64,000 nt of DNA, from positions 186,001 to 250,000 of the forward strand of contig CABHOY010000030.1 in the NCBI GenBank assembly GCA_902168105.1, given 5' to 3'. Positions 34,293 to 41,119 of this stretch are shown here, piece after piece. Below the pieces are notes generated by a model that worked only from the letters and a program-made list of their open reading frames with translations, was not told the origin of the DNA and ran no database searches. Position 1 is the first letter of the stretch. Every line of letters begins with the position of its first letter. The translations under genes were made by a program, and so were the position numbers. Source of the DNA: an uncultured Flavihumibacter sp. GTDB lineage: Bacteria; Bacteroidota; Bacteroidia; Chitinophagales; Chitinophagaceae.

Positions 34293-36611
34293 ATGAAATC
34301 AAAATTGTTGCTCATTGCTGTATCACTGATGGCTGTTAAAGCCACGGCACAGCAGAAACATACAATTAGCGGAACCATTAAATCCAAAGCCAAAGGCGAA
34401 ACCCTTATCGGCGCTACCGTGAGAGTCAGCGGCGGCGGCGGTACCGTTACCAACGAGTACGGATTCTATTCCATCACCCTCACAGACGGCAAACACAAAC
34501 TGGAATACAGCTCCATGGGCCTCCAAACCGGTCAGCTGGAATTCGTGCTTCGGAAAGATACCGTTATTAACCTCTCCCTGGAAGACGAATCTGTAGCCCT
34601 GGGAGCAGTAACCATCACCGGTACCAGCACCAAAAGAAGCCTTAGTACGCCTCAGATGGGCATGGAAAAGCTGACTACCAAAGAGATGAAGAATGTGCCC
34701 GTATTACTGGGCGAAAGGGACGCCATCAAAGTTATCCAATTGCTGCCGGGTATCAAATCGGCGGGCGATGGTAACGCAGGTATGTACGTACGTGGCGGTG
34801 CCGCCGACCAGAACCTCATACTGCTGGACGAAGCGCCTGTATACAACGCCTCCCACCTGCTCGGTTTCTTCTCTACCTTCAATTCTGATGCAATTAAGGA
34901 CATCGCCGTATATAAAGGCGGTATGCCTGCCCAATACGGTGGCCGTCTGTCATCCGTACTGGACATCAAAATGAATGATGGTAACAACCAGGACTTCGGC
35001 GTTAGCGGCGGTATCGGTCTCATTTCGGCGAAACTGAACGTGGAAGGCCCTATCCAGAAGGATAAGTCATCTTTCCTGGTTACCGGCCGCAGGACCTATG
35101 CTGATATGTTCCTGAAACTGTCCAGCGATTCCAGTCTGAATAACAATAAGCTCTACTTTTACGATATCAATGCTAAGTTGAATTACGAACTGGGCGACAA
35201 AGACAAGTTATACCTGTCCGGTTACTTCGGAAAAGATAAACTGGGCGTCGGCGATCTGTTTGGTCTGCAATGGGGCAATACTACTGCCACCCTTCGCTGG
35301 AACCACATCTTCAGTAATAAGTTGTTCTCCAACACCTCCCTGATCTACAGTAACTACGATTACACGATCTCCATCAACAGCGGCTCTGTAAATGCAGATA
35401 TCTATTCGAAGATCAGGGACTATAACCTGAAAGAAGAGTTGCAATGGTACCCGTCATCCAACCATAGCGTTCGTTTCGGCATCAATTCTATTTACCATAC
35501 CATTACGCCAGGACAGGTTACTACTTCAGAAACCTCTCAGATCAATGCGAGATCGCTCGAAGACCGCTACTCCTGGGAGAATGCTGCATACCTGACCGAT
35601 AGCTGGAAAATGTCTGACAACTTAAGCGTTACCTATGGTCTTCGCTTATCTACATTCAGCATCCTGGGTAAAGGCGATTTCTTCAACTTAGATAAGGAAG
35701 GCGAGATCCTGGATACACTGCATTACAAAAAAGGAGAGTTCGTGAAGACATATGTCAACCTGGAACCCAGGCTGGCACTCAGTTACAAACTGAACACCAC
35801 TTCTTCACTGAAAGCTTCTTACGTACGTAATACACAGAACCTTCACCTGATATCCAACAGCACGACCAGTAGTCCTACGGATAAATGGGTGGCCAGCACC
35901 AACATCATCAAACCTGAAATATCCGACCAGTACTCTATCGGCTTCTATAAAGACCTGTTCAACGGCGACTATGAACTGACTGTTGAAACTTATTACAAAT
36001 CTTTACAGAACCAGATCGATTACCGCGATGGCGCAAATGTAAACTCCGTTAGCAATGCAATAGAATCAGAGCTGCTGTTCGGTAAAGGCCGGGCTTATGG
36101 TATTGAGTGGTTGTTCAAAAAGAGAGTAGGTAAATTCAACGGATGGGTGAGTTATACACTGTCAAAAACAGAAAGACAGATAGACGGTATCAACGACGAC
36201 AAGTGGTACAATGCACGCCAGGACAGGACACATGACGTAGCGATCGTTGCAATGTACCAGCTGAGCAAGAAGTGGACCTTATCTGCTAACTGGATCTACT
36301 ACACCGGCGATGCGGTTACTTATCCTTCCGGAAAATACCAGATAGATGGTCAGACCGTATACTACTTCACAGGCCGTAATGCTTACCGTATGCCGAACTA
36401 TCACCGTCTGGACCTGGGAGCTACCTTACAGCTGAAAAAACGCAGACGCTGGTCGTCAGAGCTGGCTTTCAGCGTGTACAATGCTTATGGCAGGGAGAAT
36501 GCATATACCATCACTTTCGAAGACAGTAAGGAAGATCCGAACAAGACAGTAGCCAAGCAAACTGCGTTGTTCAAATTTATTCCTTCCATCTCTTATAACT
36601 TTAAGTTCTAA
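34293..36611 (+). CDS. TonB-dependent receptor with carboxypeptidase-like N-domain
   Basis: A 772-aa outer-membrane receptor. I start it at ATG 34293, where the signal peptide lies (MKSKLLLIAVSLMAVKATAQ). It has a CarboxypepD_reg-like beta-sandwich (~22-105: ISGTIKSKAKGETLIGATVRV), a plug (~130-230: KNVPVLLGERDAIKVIQLLPGIKSAGDGNAGMYVRGGAADQNLILLDE) and a beta-barrel ending in FIPSISYNFKF. A -7-like TAAATTTA lies just before the start. Its stop overlaps the start of the DUF4249 gene by one base, so the two form an operon. This receptor/DUF4249 pairing is common in Bacteroidota and is thought to import an unknown substrate. The divergent LytTR system probably regulates it. Confidence 0.93.
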   Translation: MKSKLLLIAVSLMAVKATAQQKHTISGTIKSKAKGETLIGATVRVSGGGGTVTNEYGFYSITLTDGKHKLEYSSMGLQTGQLEFVLRKDTVINLSLEDESVALGAVTITGTSTKRSLSTPQMGMEKLTTKEMKNVPVLLGERDAIKVIQLLPGIKSAGDGNAGMYVRGGAADQNLILLDEAPVYNASHLLGFFSTFNSDAIKDIAVYKGGMPAQYGGRLSSVLDIKMNDGNNQDFGVSGGIGLISAKLNVEGPIQKDKSSFLVTGRRTYADMFLKLSSDSSLNNNKLYFYDINAKLNYELGDKDKLYLSGYFGKDKLGVGDLFGLQWGNTTATLRWNHIFSNKLFSNTSLIYSNYDYTISINSGSVNADIYSKIRDYNLKEELQWYPSSNHSVRFGINSIYHTITPGQVTTSETSQINARSLEDRYSWENAAYLTDSWKMSDNLSVTYGLRLSTFSILGKGDFFNLDKEGEILDTLHYKKGEFVKTYVNLEPRLALSYKLNTTSSLKASYVRNTQNLHLISNSTTSSPTDKWVASTNIIKPEISDQYSIGFYKDLFNGDYELTVETYYKSLQNQIDYRDGANVNSVSNAIESELLFGKGRAYGIEWLFKKRVGKFNGWVSYTLSKTERQIDGINDDKWYNARQDRTHDVAIVAMYQLSKKWTLSANWIYYTGDAVTYPSGKYQIDGQTVYYFTGRNAYRMPNYHRLDLGATLQLKKRRRWSSELAFSVYNAYGRENAYTITFEDSKEDPNKTVAKQTALFKFIPSISYNFKF

Positions 36612-37426
36612 TGACCATGCGTAACAGTTTTAAATATACCTTACTAGGCGCAGCGCTGTTACTCGGCACTGCCTGTGAAAAAGAGATCGATCTTAATCTG
36701 AACGGCAATGACAATAAACTTGTGATCGAAGGCGTGCTGACGGATATCAAGGGCGATTGCAGCGTGAAGCTCAGCCGTACGAAAGACTTCGCTGACGATA
36801 ATTCCTTTGCAGGAGTGTCCGGTGCGAAAGTGCAGATCTTCTTCAATGGCGATACTACCTTGCTGGCAGAGACTATTACCGGTGTGTATACCGCTCCGGA
36901 GTTGTCGGGCGTTAGCGGCAATACTTATGGATTGCTGGTTACTGTAGATGGTGAGCAATTCACTTCAACCTGTCATATGCCATCGAAAGTACTGATGGAT
37001 TCTTTGTCTATTGTAGAAGAAGATCTTTTCGGTGACATTACCAAAGTAACTAATGTCGGCTTTAAAGATCCTGGCGGGGAAACGAATTTCTATCGCTTCC
37101 AGCAGTACATTCGTGGCACTAAGGTAAAGCGGTATTACGTTCGTAATGATGATCTGACTAACGGGAATGACATCAATGCACGCTTGTATATACTGGGTGA
37201 AGATGATGATGATCATGAGTATGATATCAATAGCAGCGATGAGGTAACGGTAGAGATGTTGAATATCGATGCTTCTGTGTATAAGTATTTTTATAGTCTT
37301 AGTAATAGCGCGACTGGTGAGAATGATTCAGCTACGCCGGCGAATCCTGTAAGTAATATTTCGGGAAATGCTATCGGGTATTTCAGTGCGCATACTGTGG
37401 AGAAAAAGACGATCATAGTGCCTTGA
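36611..37426 (+). CDS. DUF4249 lipoprotein
   Basis: A 271-aa lipoprotein (MRNSFKYTLLGAALLLGTACEKEIDL; lipobox LGTAC). The DUF4249 pattern runs KLVIEGVLTDIKGDCSVKLSRTKDF and SGAKVQIFFNGDTTLLAE, then SGVSGNTYGLLVTVDGEQFTSTCHMP. DUF4249 proteins are surface partners of TonB-dependent receptors in Bacteroidota, functionally analogous to SusD but of a different fold. The start ATG shares its A with the receptor's TAA stop; an internal ATG two codons later is an alternative. A hairpin at 37474-37518 follows. Confidence 0.9.
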   Translation: MTMRNSFKYTLLGAALLLGTACEKEIDLNLNGNDNKLVIEGVLTDIKGDCSVKLSRTKDFADDNSFAGVSGAKVQIFFNGDTTLLAETITGVYTAPELSGVSGNTYGLLVTVDGEQFTSTCHMPSKVLMDSLSIVEEDLFGDITKVTNVGFKDPGGETNFYRFQQYIRGTKVKRYYVRNDDLTNGNDINARLYILGEDDDDHEYDINSSDEVTVEMLNIDASVYKYFYSLSNSATGENDSATPANPVSNISGNAIGYFSAHTVEKKTIIVP

Positions 37427-37473
37427 TGATATTTGCGTATTTAGCGCGATTTTAGCGTATGAACATTTTTTGT

Positions 37474-37518
37474 GAGGCGCCTGCTTCGGTTTCAGCAAGG
37501 GATCGCGGCCGGCGCCTC
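37474..37518 (+). terminator. GC-rich hairpin after the receptor/DUF4249 operon
   Basis: Perfect 8-bp arms GAGGCGCC (37474-37481) and GGCGCCTC (37511-37518) followed by TTTGATTGG. The U-tract is weak, so terminator function is only probable. Confidence 0.4.
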
Positions 37519-37629
37519 TTTGATTGGATTTCTATTTAGCTTTTTCAATCGTATGGGCTTTGGAATTTTATTTAGCTGTATCAAGCGTATGTCAAAGAGC
37601 CGAAGGCCCGCGATCTTCTTCTGAAACCG
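37487..37629. repeat. Spacer with nested inverted and direct repeats
   Basis: The segment 37487-37510 (CGGTTTCAG...ATCGCGG) recurs inverted at 37605-37629 with a few changes. Between them, TATTTAGCT..TCAA.CGTATG occurs twice in direct orientation (37533-37555 and 37569-37591, period 36). No gene is visible in 37427-37703. It could be a folded 3' region or a decayed insertion. Confidence 0.45.
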
Positions 37630-37703
37630 TCGCTACTCACAAACTTCCTCCAACTTCATTGGCATGATGTTTTCCAGCCGTCCTTTGCAGTAAAATATTG
37701 AAC

Positions 37704-37872
37704 ATGGAAACATTGCTTCAAAAGTGCTGTGAAGTCGTAAAAAGGGCTGGAAATGCGTTTACGACTTGCTGGCCGGTGCTCCCATGGTGGAAAAAGCAGG
37801 AGGAAAAATACAAACCATCGGGGGTGACGATTTTTGGGATATCTTCAGTTGCAAATGTAAAATGCTTGGGGC
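37704..37872 (+). pseudogene. Possible inositol-monophosphatase-family remnant, internally deleted
   Basis: From ATG 37704 the frame reads METLLQKCCEVVKRAGNAF, like the first helix of an inositol monophosphatase/CysQ protein. One frame over, directly after, it reads YDLLAGAPMVEKAGGKIQTI, which matches that family's C-terminal (W/Y)D-x-x-AG-x-x-(V/I)-x-x-AGG motif. The ~180 residues that should lie between are missing and the two parts are out of frame, as after a deletion. Either end alone is short, so this is a suggestion. It abuts the 3' end of the AraC-Ogt gene. Confidence 0.4.
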
Positions 37873-38712
37873 TTACTTTGTCCTGGACGCTTCCCAGCCT
37901 ATCATGGCCATTTTACGGGTGCTTCCCCAATGATATTCTCCGAATTCACCATTTGACTTAATAACCCTGTGACAAGGGATCAGGAAGGCCACCGGATTGC
38001 TTCCTACAGCAGTCCCAACTGCCTGGTAAGCCCTTTCCGCATGAGCAGCGGCAGCTACCTTACCGTAACTGGACAGATCTCCCATAGGGATCTGTAACAG
38101 TGCTTCCCAGACCTTTAACTGGAAAGGGGTACCCTTCAGATGTAGCTTTACCTGCTCCAGCGTATTCCAATCCTGGGTAAAAAAATACAATGCGTTCTGC
38201 TGGACCATGTCCAGTACCTGCTGGAACCGGGCATTAGGAAACTGTTCCTGCAGGTGCCGGAAAGCCAGGTCCCGGTCATCTTCAAATGCCAGGTAACATA
38301 GCCCTTTGGGAGTGGCCGCCAGGATCAGGGGGCCAAAGGGGCTTTCAGCATAGCTGTAGTTGATGGATAAAGCCTCTCCCCCGTTTTTATATTCGCCCGG
38401 CGTCATGCCCTCAATTTTCATAAAAAGGTCATGTAACCTGCCTGTTCCGGAAAGTCCAGTTTCAAGGGCGGTATCAAAAAGGGAAGTTTGTTTCTCTTTT
38501 AACAGCGCCTTCGCATATTCCACACTGAGGTATTGCGTAAATTTCTTCGGACTAACACCTGCCCATTCCGTAAACATACGTTGAAAATGGAATGGACTGA
38601 GGTACACATTTTCCGCTACTTCCTCCAGCGTAGGCTGTTTCCTGAAATTAATTTTCAGGTATTCGATTGCCCTGGCAATCCTTTCATAATTGGTCAATTC
38701 CTGAGAAATCAT
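37873..38712 (-). CDS. AraC-type regulator fused to O6-methylguanine-DNA methyltransferase (Ada-like)
   Basis: A 279-aa fusion. Residues ~8-105 form an AraC helix-turn-helix pair (AENVYLSPFHFQRMFTEWAGVSP and DTALETGLSGTGRLHDLFMKIEGMTPGEYK). Residues ~120-279 form an Ogt domain with the acceptor Cys in I245-PCHRVI (C247), plus GTPFQLKVWEALLQIPMG and SYGKVAAA. The N-terminal zinc domain of E. coli Ada (phosphotriester sensor) is missing, so it cannot sense methylphosphotriesters by that route. ATG 38712 is chosen because a perfect -7 box TACTTTTG lies 20 bases before it; a longer frame upstream would run through that promoter. It repairs O6-alkylguanine and may regulate repair genes. Confidence 0.92.
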   Translation of the reverse strand: MISQELTNYERIARAIEYLKINFRKQPTLEEVAENVYLSPFHFQRMFTEWAGVSPKKFTQYLSVEYAKALLKEKQTSLFDTALETGLSGTGRLHDLFMKIEGMTPGEYKNGGEALSINYSYAESPFGPLILAATPKGLCYLAFEDDRDLAFRHLQEQFPNARFQQVLDMVQQNALYFFTQDWNTLEQVKLHLKGTPFQLKVWEALLQIPMGDLSSYGKVAAAAHAERAYQAVGTAVGSNPVAFLIPCHRVIKSNGEFGEYHWGSTRKMAMIGWEASRTK

Positions 38713-38731
38713 ATCTATTTCATTTACAATA

Positions 38732-38739
38732 CAAAAGTA
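38732..38739 (-). promoter_or_regulatory. -7 box TACTTTTG of the AraC-Ogt gene
   Basis: A perfect TAnnTTTG on the minus strand, 20 bases upstream of ATG 38712. It decides the start of that gene. Confidence 0.65.
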
Positions 38740-38800
38740 GCCATTCTCATTTATGACATAAACCCGGTTCTTGCGGAGTTCATAACACCTAATTTTACCG

Positions 38801-38808
38801 TAATTTTG
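38801..38808 (+). promoter_or_regulatory. -7 box TAATTTTG of the AraC gene at 38819
   Basis: A perfect TAnnTTTG only 10 bases before the ATG, implying a leader of a few nucleotides. It sits 62 bp from the divergent box of the AraC-Ogt gene, so the two promoters are back to back. Confidence 0.6.
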
Positions 38809-38818
38809 CCCCCTGATT

Positions 38819-39751
38819 ATGAACACGAACCTGCCAATATTCGATATTCCGTCCACAATCCGGTACTACCTGTCTCTTGACAAAAAGGTGACACAAAGTT
38901 TCGGCATGGATAAGTACGATGAGCTGCTTCACCCCAACAATTTTGCTGTACTTAGCAACGAGGGAAGCGTAAAAAGCGGTCCCCCTATCAGGACTGACCA
39001 TTATGCGGTCATTCTTTGTATCAGGGGCACCTGTCAGAAAACGATCGGCGCCTTCACTTTCGATGTAGGCCCGAAATCTTTGCACATCGTATCGCCTAAA
39101 CATACTACTTCTTTTGATAATGCTTCCGACGACCTGCTACTGTACATGGTGATGTTCAAGAAGGAGTTTATCACGGATACTTTCATCAAGCAAAGTGCGC
39201 TTGACCCGCTGATAGACCTCAATCCTTCCTGCGCCCCTATATATACACTGGGAGACATGCATTTTCAGAAGACCAAACAGCTTTTTGAAAGGATAGACCG
39301 GGAATACCGCGAAAGCAGTCCCTTTTTCCTCCAAATAGTGCGCCTGCAGGTAGTAGAATTGCTGTATGAAGTGAACAGGGCCTTTGAAAAGTGCCAGGAG
39401 AGCCGTCCTAACCATCAGCTCACCAGACAATACGCTACTTTCGTAAGTTTCCGGGACCTGGTCGAGGAACATTTCCTGGACAAAAGGACCGTCCAGGAAT
39501 ATGCCGATATGTTGCACATCACAGCCAAACATCTGAGTGAGATCGTCAAACAGGAAACCGGTAAAAATGCACTACAGGTCATTCATAGCCGGCTGTACCT
39601 GGAAGCAAAACTATTACTTACCACCTCCTCTCTCAGCGTTAAGGAAATTTCAGATCAGCTGAACTTCGATACCAGCTCACACTTTAGCCGGTTCTTCAAG
39701 AAGTTTGCAGATGAAAATCCGTCTGATTTCAAGAAATTATCCGTCGCATAA
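38819..39751 (+). CDS. AraC-family transcriptional regulator
   Basis: A 310-aa regulator. The N-terminal ~170 residues are a cupin-type sensor (HYAVILCIRGTCQKTIGAFTFDVGPKSLHIVSPKH). The C-terminal ~100 residues hold both helix-turn-helix units: RTVQEYADMLHITAKHLSEIVKQETGKNALQVIHSRLYLEAK and SVKEISDQLNFDTSSHFSRFFKKFADENPSDFKK. It is divergent from the AraC-Ogt gene with overlapping promoter regions, and has its own terminator at 39779. Ligand and targets are unknown. ATG 38819 follows a -7 box closely, so it is the first usable start. Confidence 0.9.
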   Translation: MNTNLPIFDIPSTIRYYLSLDKKVTQSFGMDKYDELLHPNNFAVLSNEGSVKSGPPIRTDHYAVILCIRGTCQKTIGAFTFDVGPKSLHIVSPKHTTSFDNASDDLLLYMVMFKKEFITDTFIKQSALDPLIDLNPSCAPIYTLGDMHFQKTKQLFERIDREYRESSPFFLQIVRLQVVELLYEVNRAFEKCQESRPNHQLTRQYATFVSFRDLVEEHFLDKRTVQEYADMLHITAKHLSEIVKQETGKNALQVIHSRLYLEAKLLLTTSSLSVKEISDQLNFDTSSHFSRFFKKFADENPSDFKKLSVA

Positions 39752-39778
39752 ACCGTCTTTCCCATCAACAGATATAAC

Positions 39779-39815
39779 GAAGGTGTTTTCTATACAGGAA
39801 ACACCTTCTTTTTTT
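39779..39815 (+). terminator. Intrinsic terminator of the AraC gene
   Basis: Stem GAAGGTGTTT with AAACACCTTC (arms 39779-39788 and 39799-39808) and a short loop, followed by TTTTTTTC. It lies 28 bp after the AraC stop codon. Confidence 0.85.
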
Positions 39816-39970
39816 CTTACAAGCGTGCATATAGCAAGTCTCATTCTGGAAATACTTTATAAGGTTCGGTCTTCAATAAAAAAAACAACTGATAGTCAAC
39901 TGTTTAAGAACAAATCCTGATACAAGGAATTCATCTCATCTCCTACCTTGTTCCGGCTCAGGTCCGCTAC

Positions 39971-40057
39971 AGCAGTACATCTACTATCCTTATCCTCCCT
40001 TTATCTTCCCTTCAGAAGGGAGGATAAAGGGAGGATAAGGATAGTAGATGTACTGCT
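39971..40057. repeat. 87-bp near-perfect palindrome with internal 11-bp repeat
   Basis: A 43-nt left arm (39971-40013) and 43-nt right arm (40015-40057) are reverse complements at 42 of 43 positions, with a single central base. The one mismatch is T-G in the plus-strand RNA, so it still pairs there. Within the right arm AAGGGAGGATA occurs twice in tandem with period 11. The strands are strongly purine/pyrimidine biased. It lies between two genes' terminators (39779 and 40091), where no transcript is expected to end. The rest of 39816-40090 has no gene I can support. Confidence 0.9.
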
Positions 40058-40090
40058 ACAGCGAACTTCAAGCGAACAACGGCAAACGAA

Positions 40091-40120
40091 AAGGCCGCCT
40101 CAAGTTAATGAGACGGCCTT
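40091..40120 (-). terminator. Terminator of the beta-barrel gene at 40189
   Basis: Stem AAGGCCG.CTC / GAG.CGGCCTT (40091-40101 with 40110-40120; one mismatch, 8-nt loop), followed on the minus strand by TTTTCGTTTG. It lies about 70 bp past the gene's stop. Confidence 0.65.
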
Positions 40121-40188
40121 ACTCCATTGATTATAAACCCCTTAACAATTATGTCCTATGCTTGTCCTATGTATCCTAATGTTTATGC

Positions 40189-40758
40189 TTATAATTTGAA
40201 AGTGTATGCTACTCTTAGCCCTATCAGATTAGCAGATTCGCCGTTGTCAACAAATTTTGAGTTACCGTCGAATTTAACACCTGCATCCAGGTAATTACCC
40301 TTGCCAATTGGGATCAGGTAACCTATTTGTGGGCTATAGGTGAAGGCCGCTGTCTTATAACCGGTCGGACCATTGGTGATAAAGTTTACACCGGCCTGTC
40401 CCTGTACATACAGATTATTGCTCTGGAAAGGATAATACCTTAAACCAGCCCTAACGGGAATCCACTGCAAATCATCTAAACCCGGTACATCTTCTGCAAA
40501 AACATTAGCAAATCCTGCATTCACATTTACATACAACGTTTTCTTAAAGATGGCATAATCTGCCTGTACGGAACCGCCTAAAGACCACTTATAAAAATCG
40601 CTGAAATTCCCAACTGGTATTCCTGCTTCCGGACCTGCACTCAATGAGAATGAAGGTCTTTGTGGTTCACTGTTGCCTTTCGTTTGTGCCTTTACTCCTA
40701 CTGCTACTGCTAATAATAATGCTAATGTGCTAATGCCTGTCTTGATCATCTTTTTCAT
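40189..40758 (-). CDS. Outer-membrane beta-barrel protein
   Basis: A 189-aa protein starting at ATG 40758 with signal peptide (MKKMIKTGISTLALLLAVAVGVKAQ). The mature part is an 8-strand-like barrel: FSLSAGPEAGIPVGNFSDFYKWSLGGSVQADYAIF, LRYYPFQSNNLYVQGQAGVNF, then SPQIGYLIPIGKGNYLDAGVKF and the terminal strand LIGLRVAYTFKL. This is a typical small porin-like (OMP_b-brl) protein of Bacteroidota; no ligand is apparent. A longer frame to 40851 crosses the promoter at 40831 and is rejected. Its upstream region also holds a 15-bp inverted repeat that may be an operator. Confidence 0.85.
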   Translation of the reverse strand: MKKMIKTGISTLALLLAVAVGVKAQTKGNSEPQRPSFSLSAGPEAGIPVGNFSDFYKWSLGGSVQADYAIFKKTLYVNVNAGFANVFAEDVPGLDDLQWIPVRAGLRYYPFQSNNLYVQGQAGVNFITNGPTGYKTAAFTYSPQIGYLIPIGKGNYLDAGVKFDGNSKFVDNGESANLIGLRVAYTFKL

Positions 40759-40830
40759 CTTTCGTTCGTTTAATTTTTCTGTTAATCTTCGGTTCTGTTT
40801 ATCGCAGCTGCTATAATTAATCTGATGACA

Positions 40831-40861
40831 CAAAATTATGCCGTATCTCATTGTCCATCAA
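40831..40861 (-). promoter_or_regulatory. Promoter of the beta-barrel gene (-33 TTG, 20 nt, -7 TAATTTTG)
   Basis: On the minus strand TTG (40861-40859), 20 nt, then TAATTTTG (40838-40831), matching both parts of the Bacteroidota consensus. The predicted leader to ATG 40758 is about 65 nt. Confidence 0.65.
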
Positions 40862-40881
40862 TCCCAAAAAGGCGGATAAAA

Positions 40882-40935
40882 AAACCAATTTTTCTGATCG
40901 CAATAAAAATTTTAGACGCGCAGAAAAATTGGTTT
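40882..40935. promoter_or_regulatory. 15-bp perfect inverted repeat, candidate operator
   Basis: AAACCAATTTTTCTG (40882-40896) and its exact reverse complement (40921-40935) are separated by 24 nt. It lies just upstream of the beta-barrel promoter and of the small-RNA promoter at 40979. A further partial copy, ATTGGTTTTTC, follows at 40949. Confidence 0.5.
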
Positions 40936-40978
40936 CTTAAACCGTGATATTGGTTTTTCATATACCCTTTTCAGGTGC

Positions 40979-40986
40979 TACATTTG
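40979..40986 (+). promoter_or_regulatory. -7 box TACATTTG of small-RNA copy 3
   Basis: A perfect TAnnTTTG on the plus strand, 17 nt before the conserved TTACAG of the small-RNA element. No protein-coding gene lies downstream on this strand before 41120, where only a minus-strand gene ends. Confidence 0.6.
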
Positions 40987-40992
40987 TGTCAC

Positions 40993-41072
40993 GAAAAAAA
41001 TAATTACAGTAATAAACAGTTGTAGGTTTAGGTAGAAACGGGTGTAATCATACACCCGTTCATTTTTTTATA
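40993..41072 (+). ncRNA. Candidate small RNA, copy 3 of a three-copy family
   Basis: Downstream of TACATTTG come TTACAG (41004-41009), the 16-nt core AACAGTTGTAGGTTTA (41015-41030), 6 nt, a perfect 10-bp hairpin with a 4-nt loop (41037-41060) and CATTTTTTTATA. The core is identical to copies 1 and 2 at 11.6-11.9 kb and the spacing is the same, but the hairpin sequence is unrelated, so structure rather than sequence is kept. It lies alone between a gene start (40758) and a gene end (41120), both on the opposite strand, so it is not a 3' end of any gene. Predicted size about 80 nt; 5' end estimated. Confidence 0.72.
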
Positions 41073-41119
41073 CCCCTGTATAACCCACTCAGCAAGGAGT
41101 TCCAGCTTTTAACAACCGT

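Noticed and set aside
37698..37961. Plus-strand frame of 87 codons treated as an intact gene
   Set aside because: Only the first ~19 residues look real; the rest is out-of-frame reading of the suspected phosphatase remnant and then antisense of the AraC-Ogt gene.
37873..38856. Longer N-terminus of the AraC-Ogt protein
   Set aside because: The extra 48 residues would be encoded across a perfect -7 promoter box and resemble no Ada domain (no Cys4 site).
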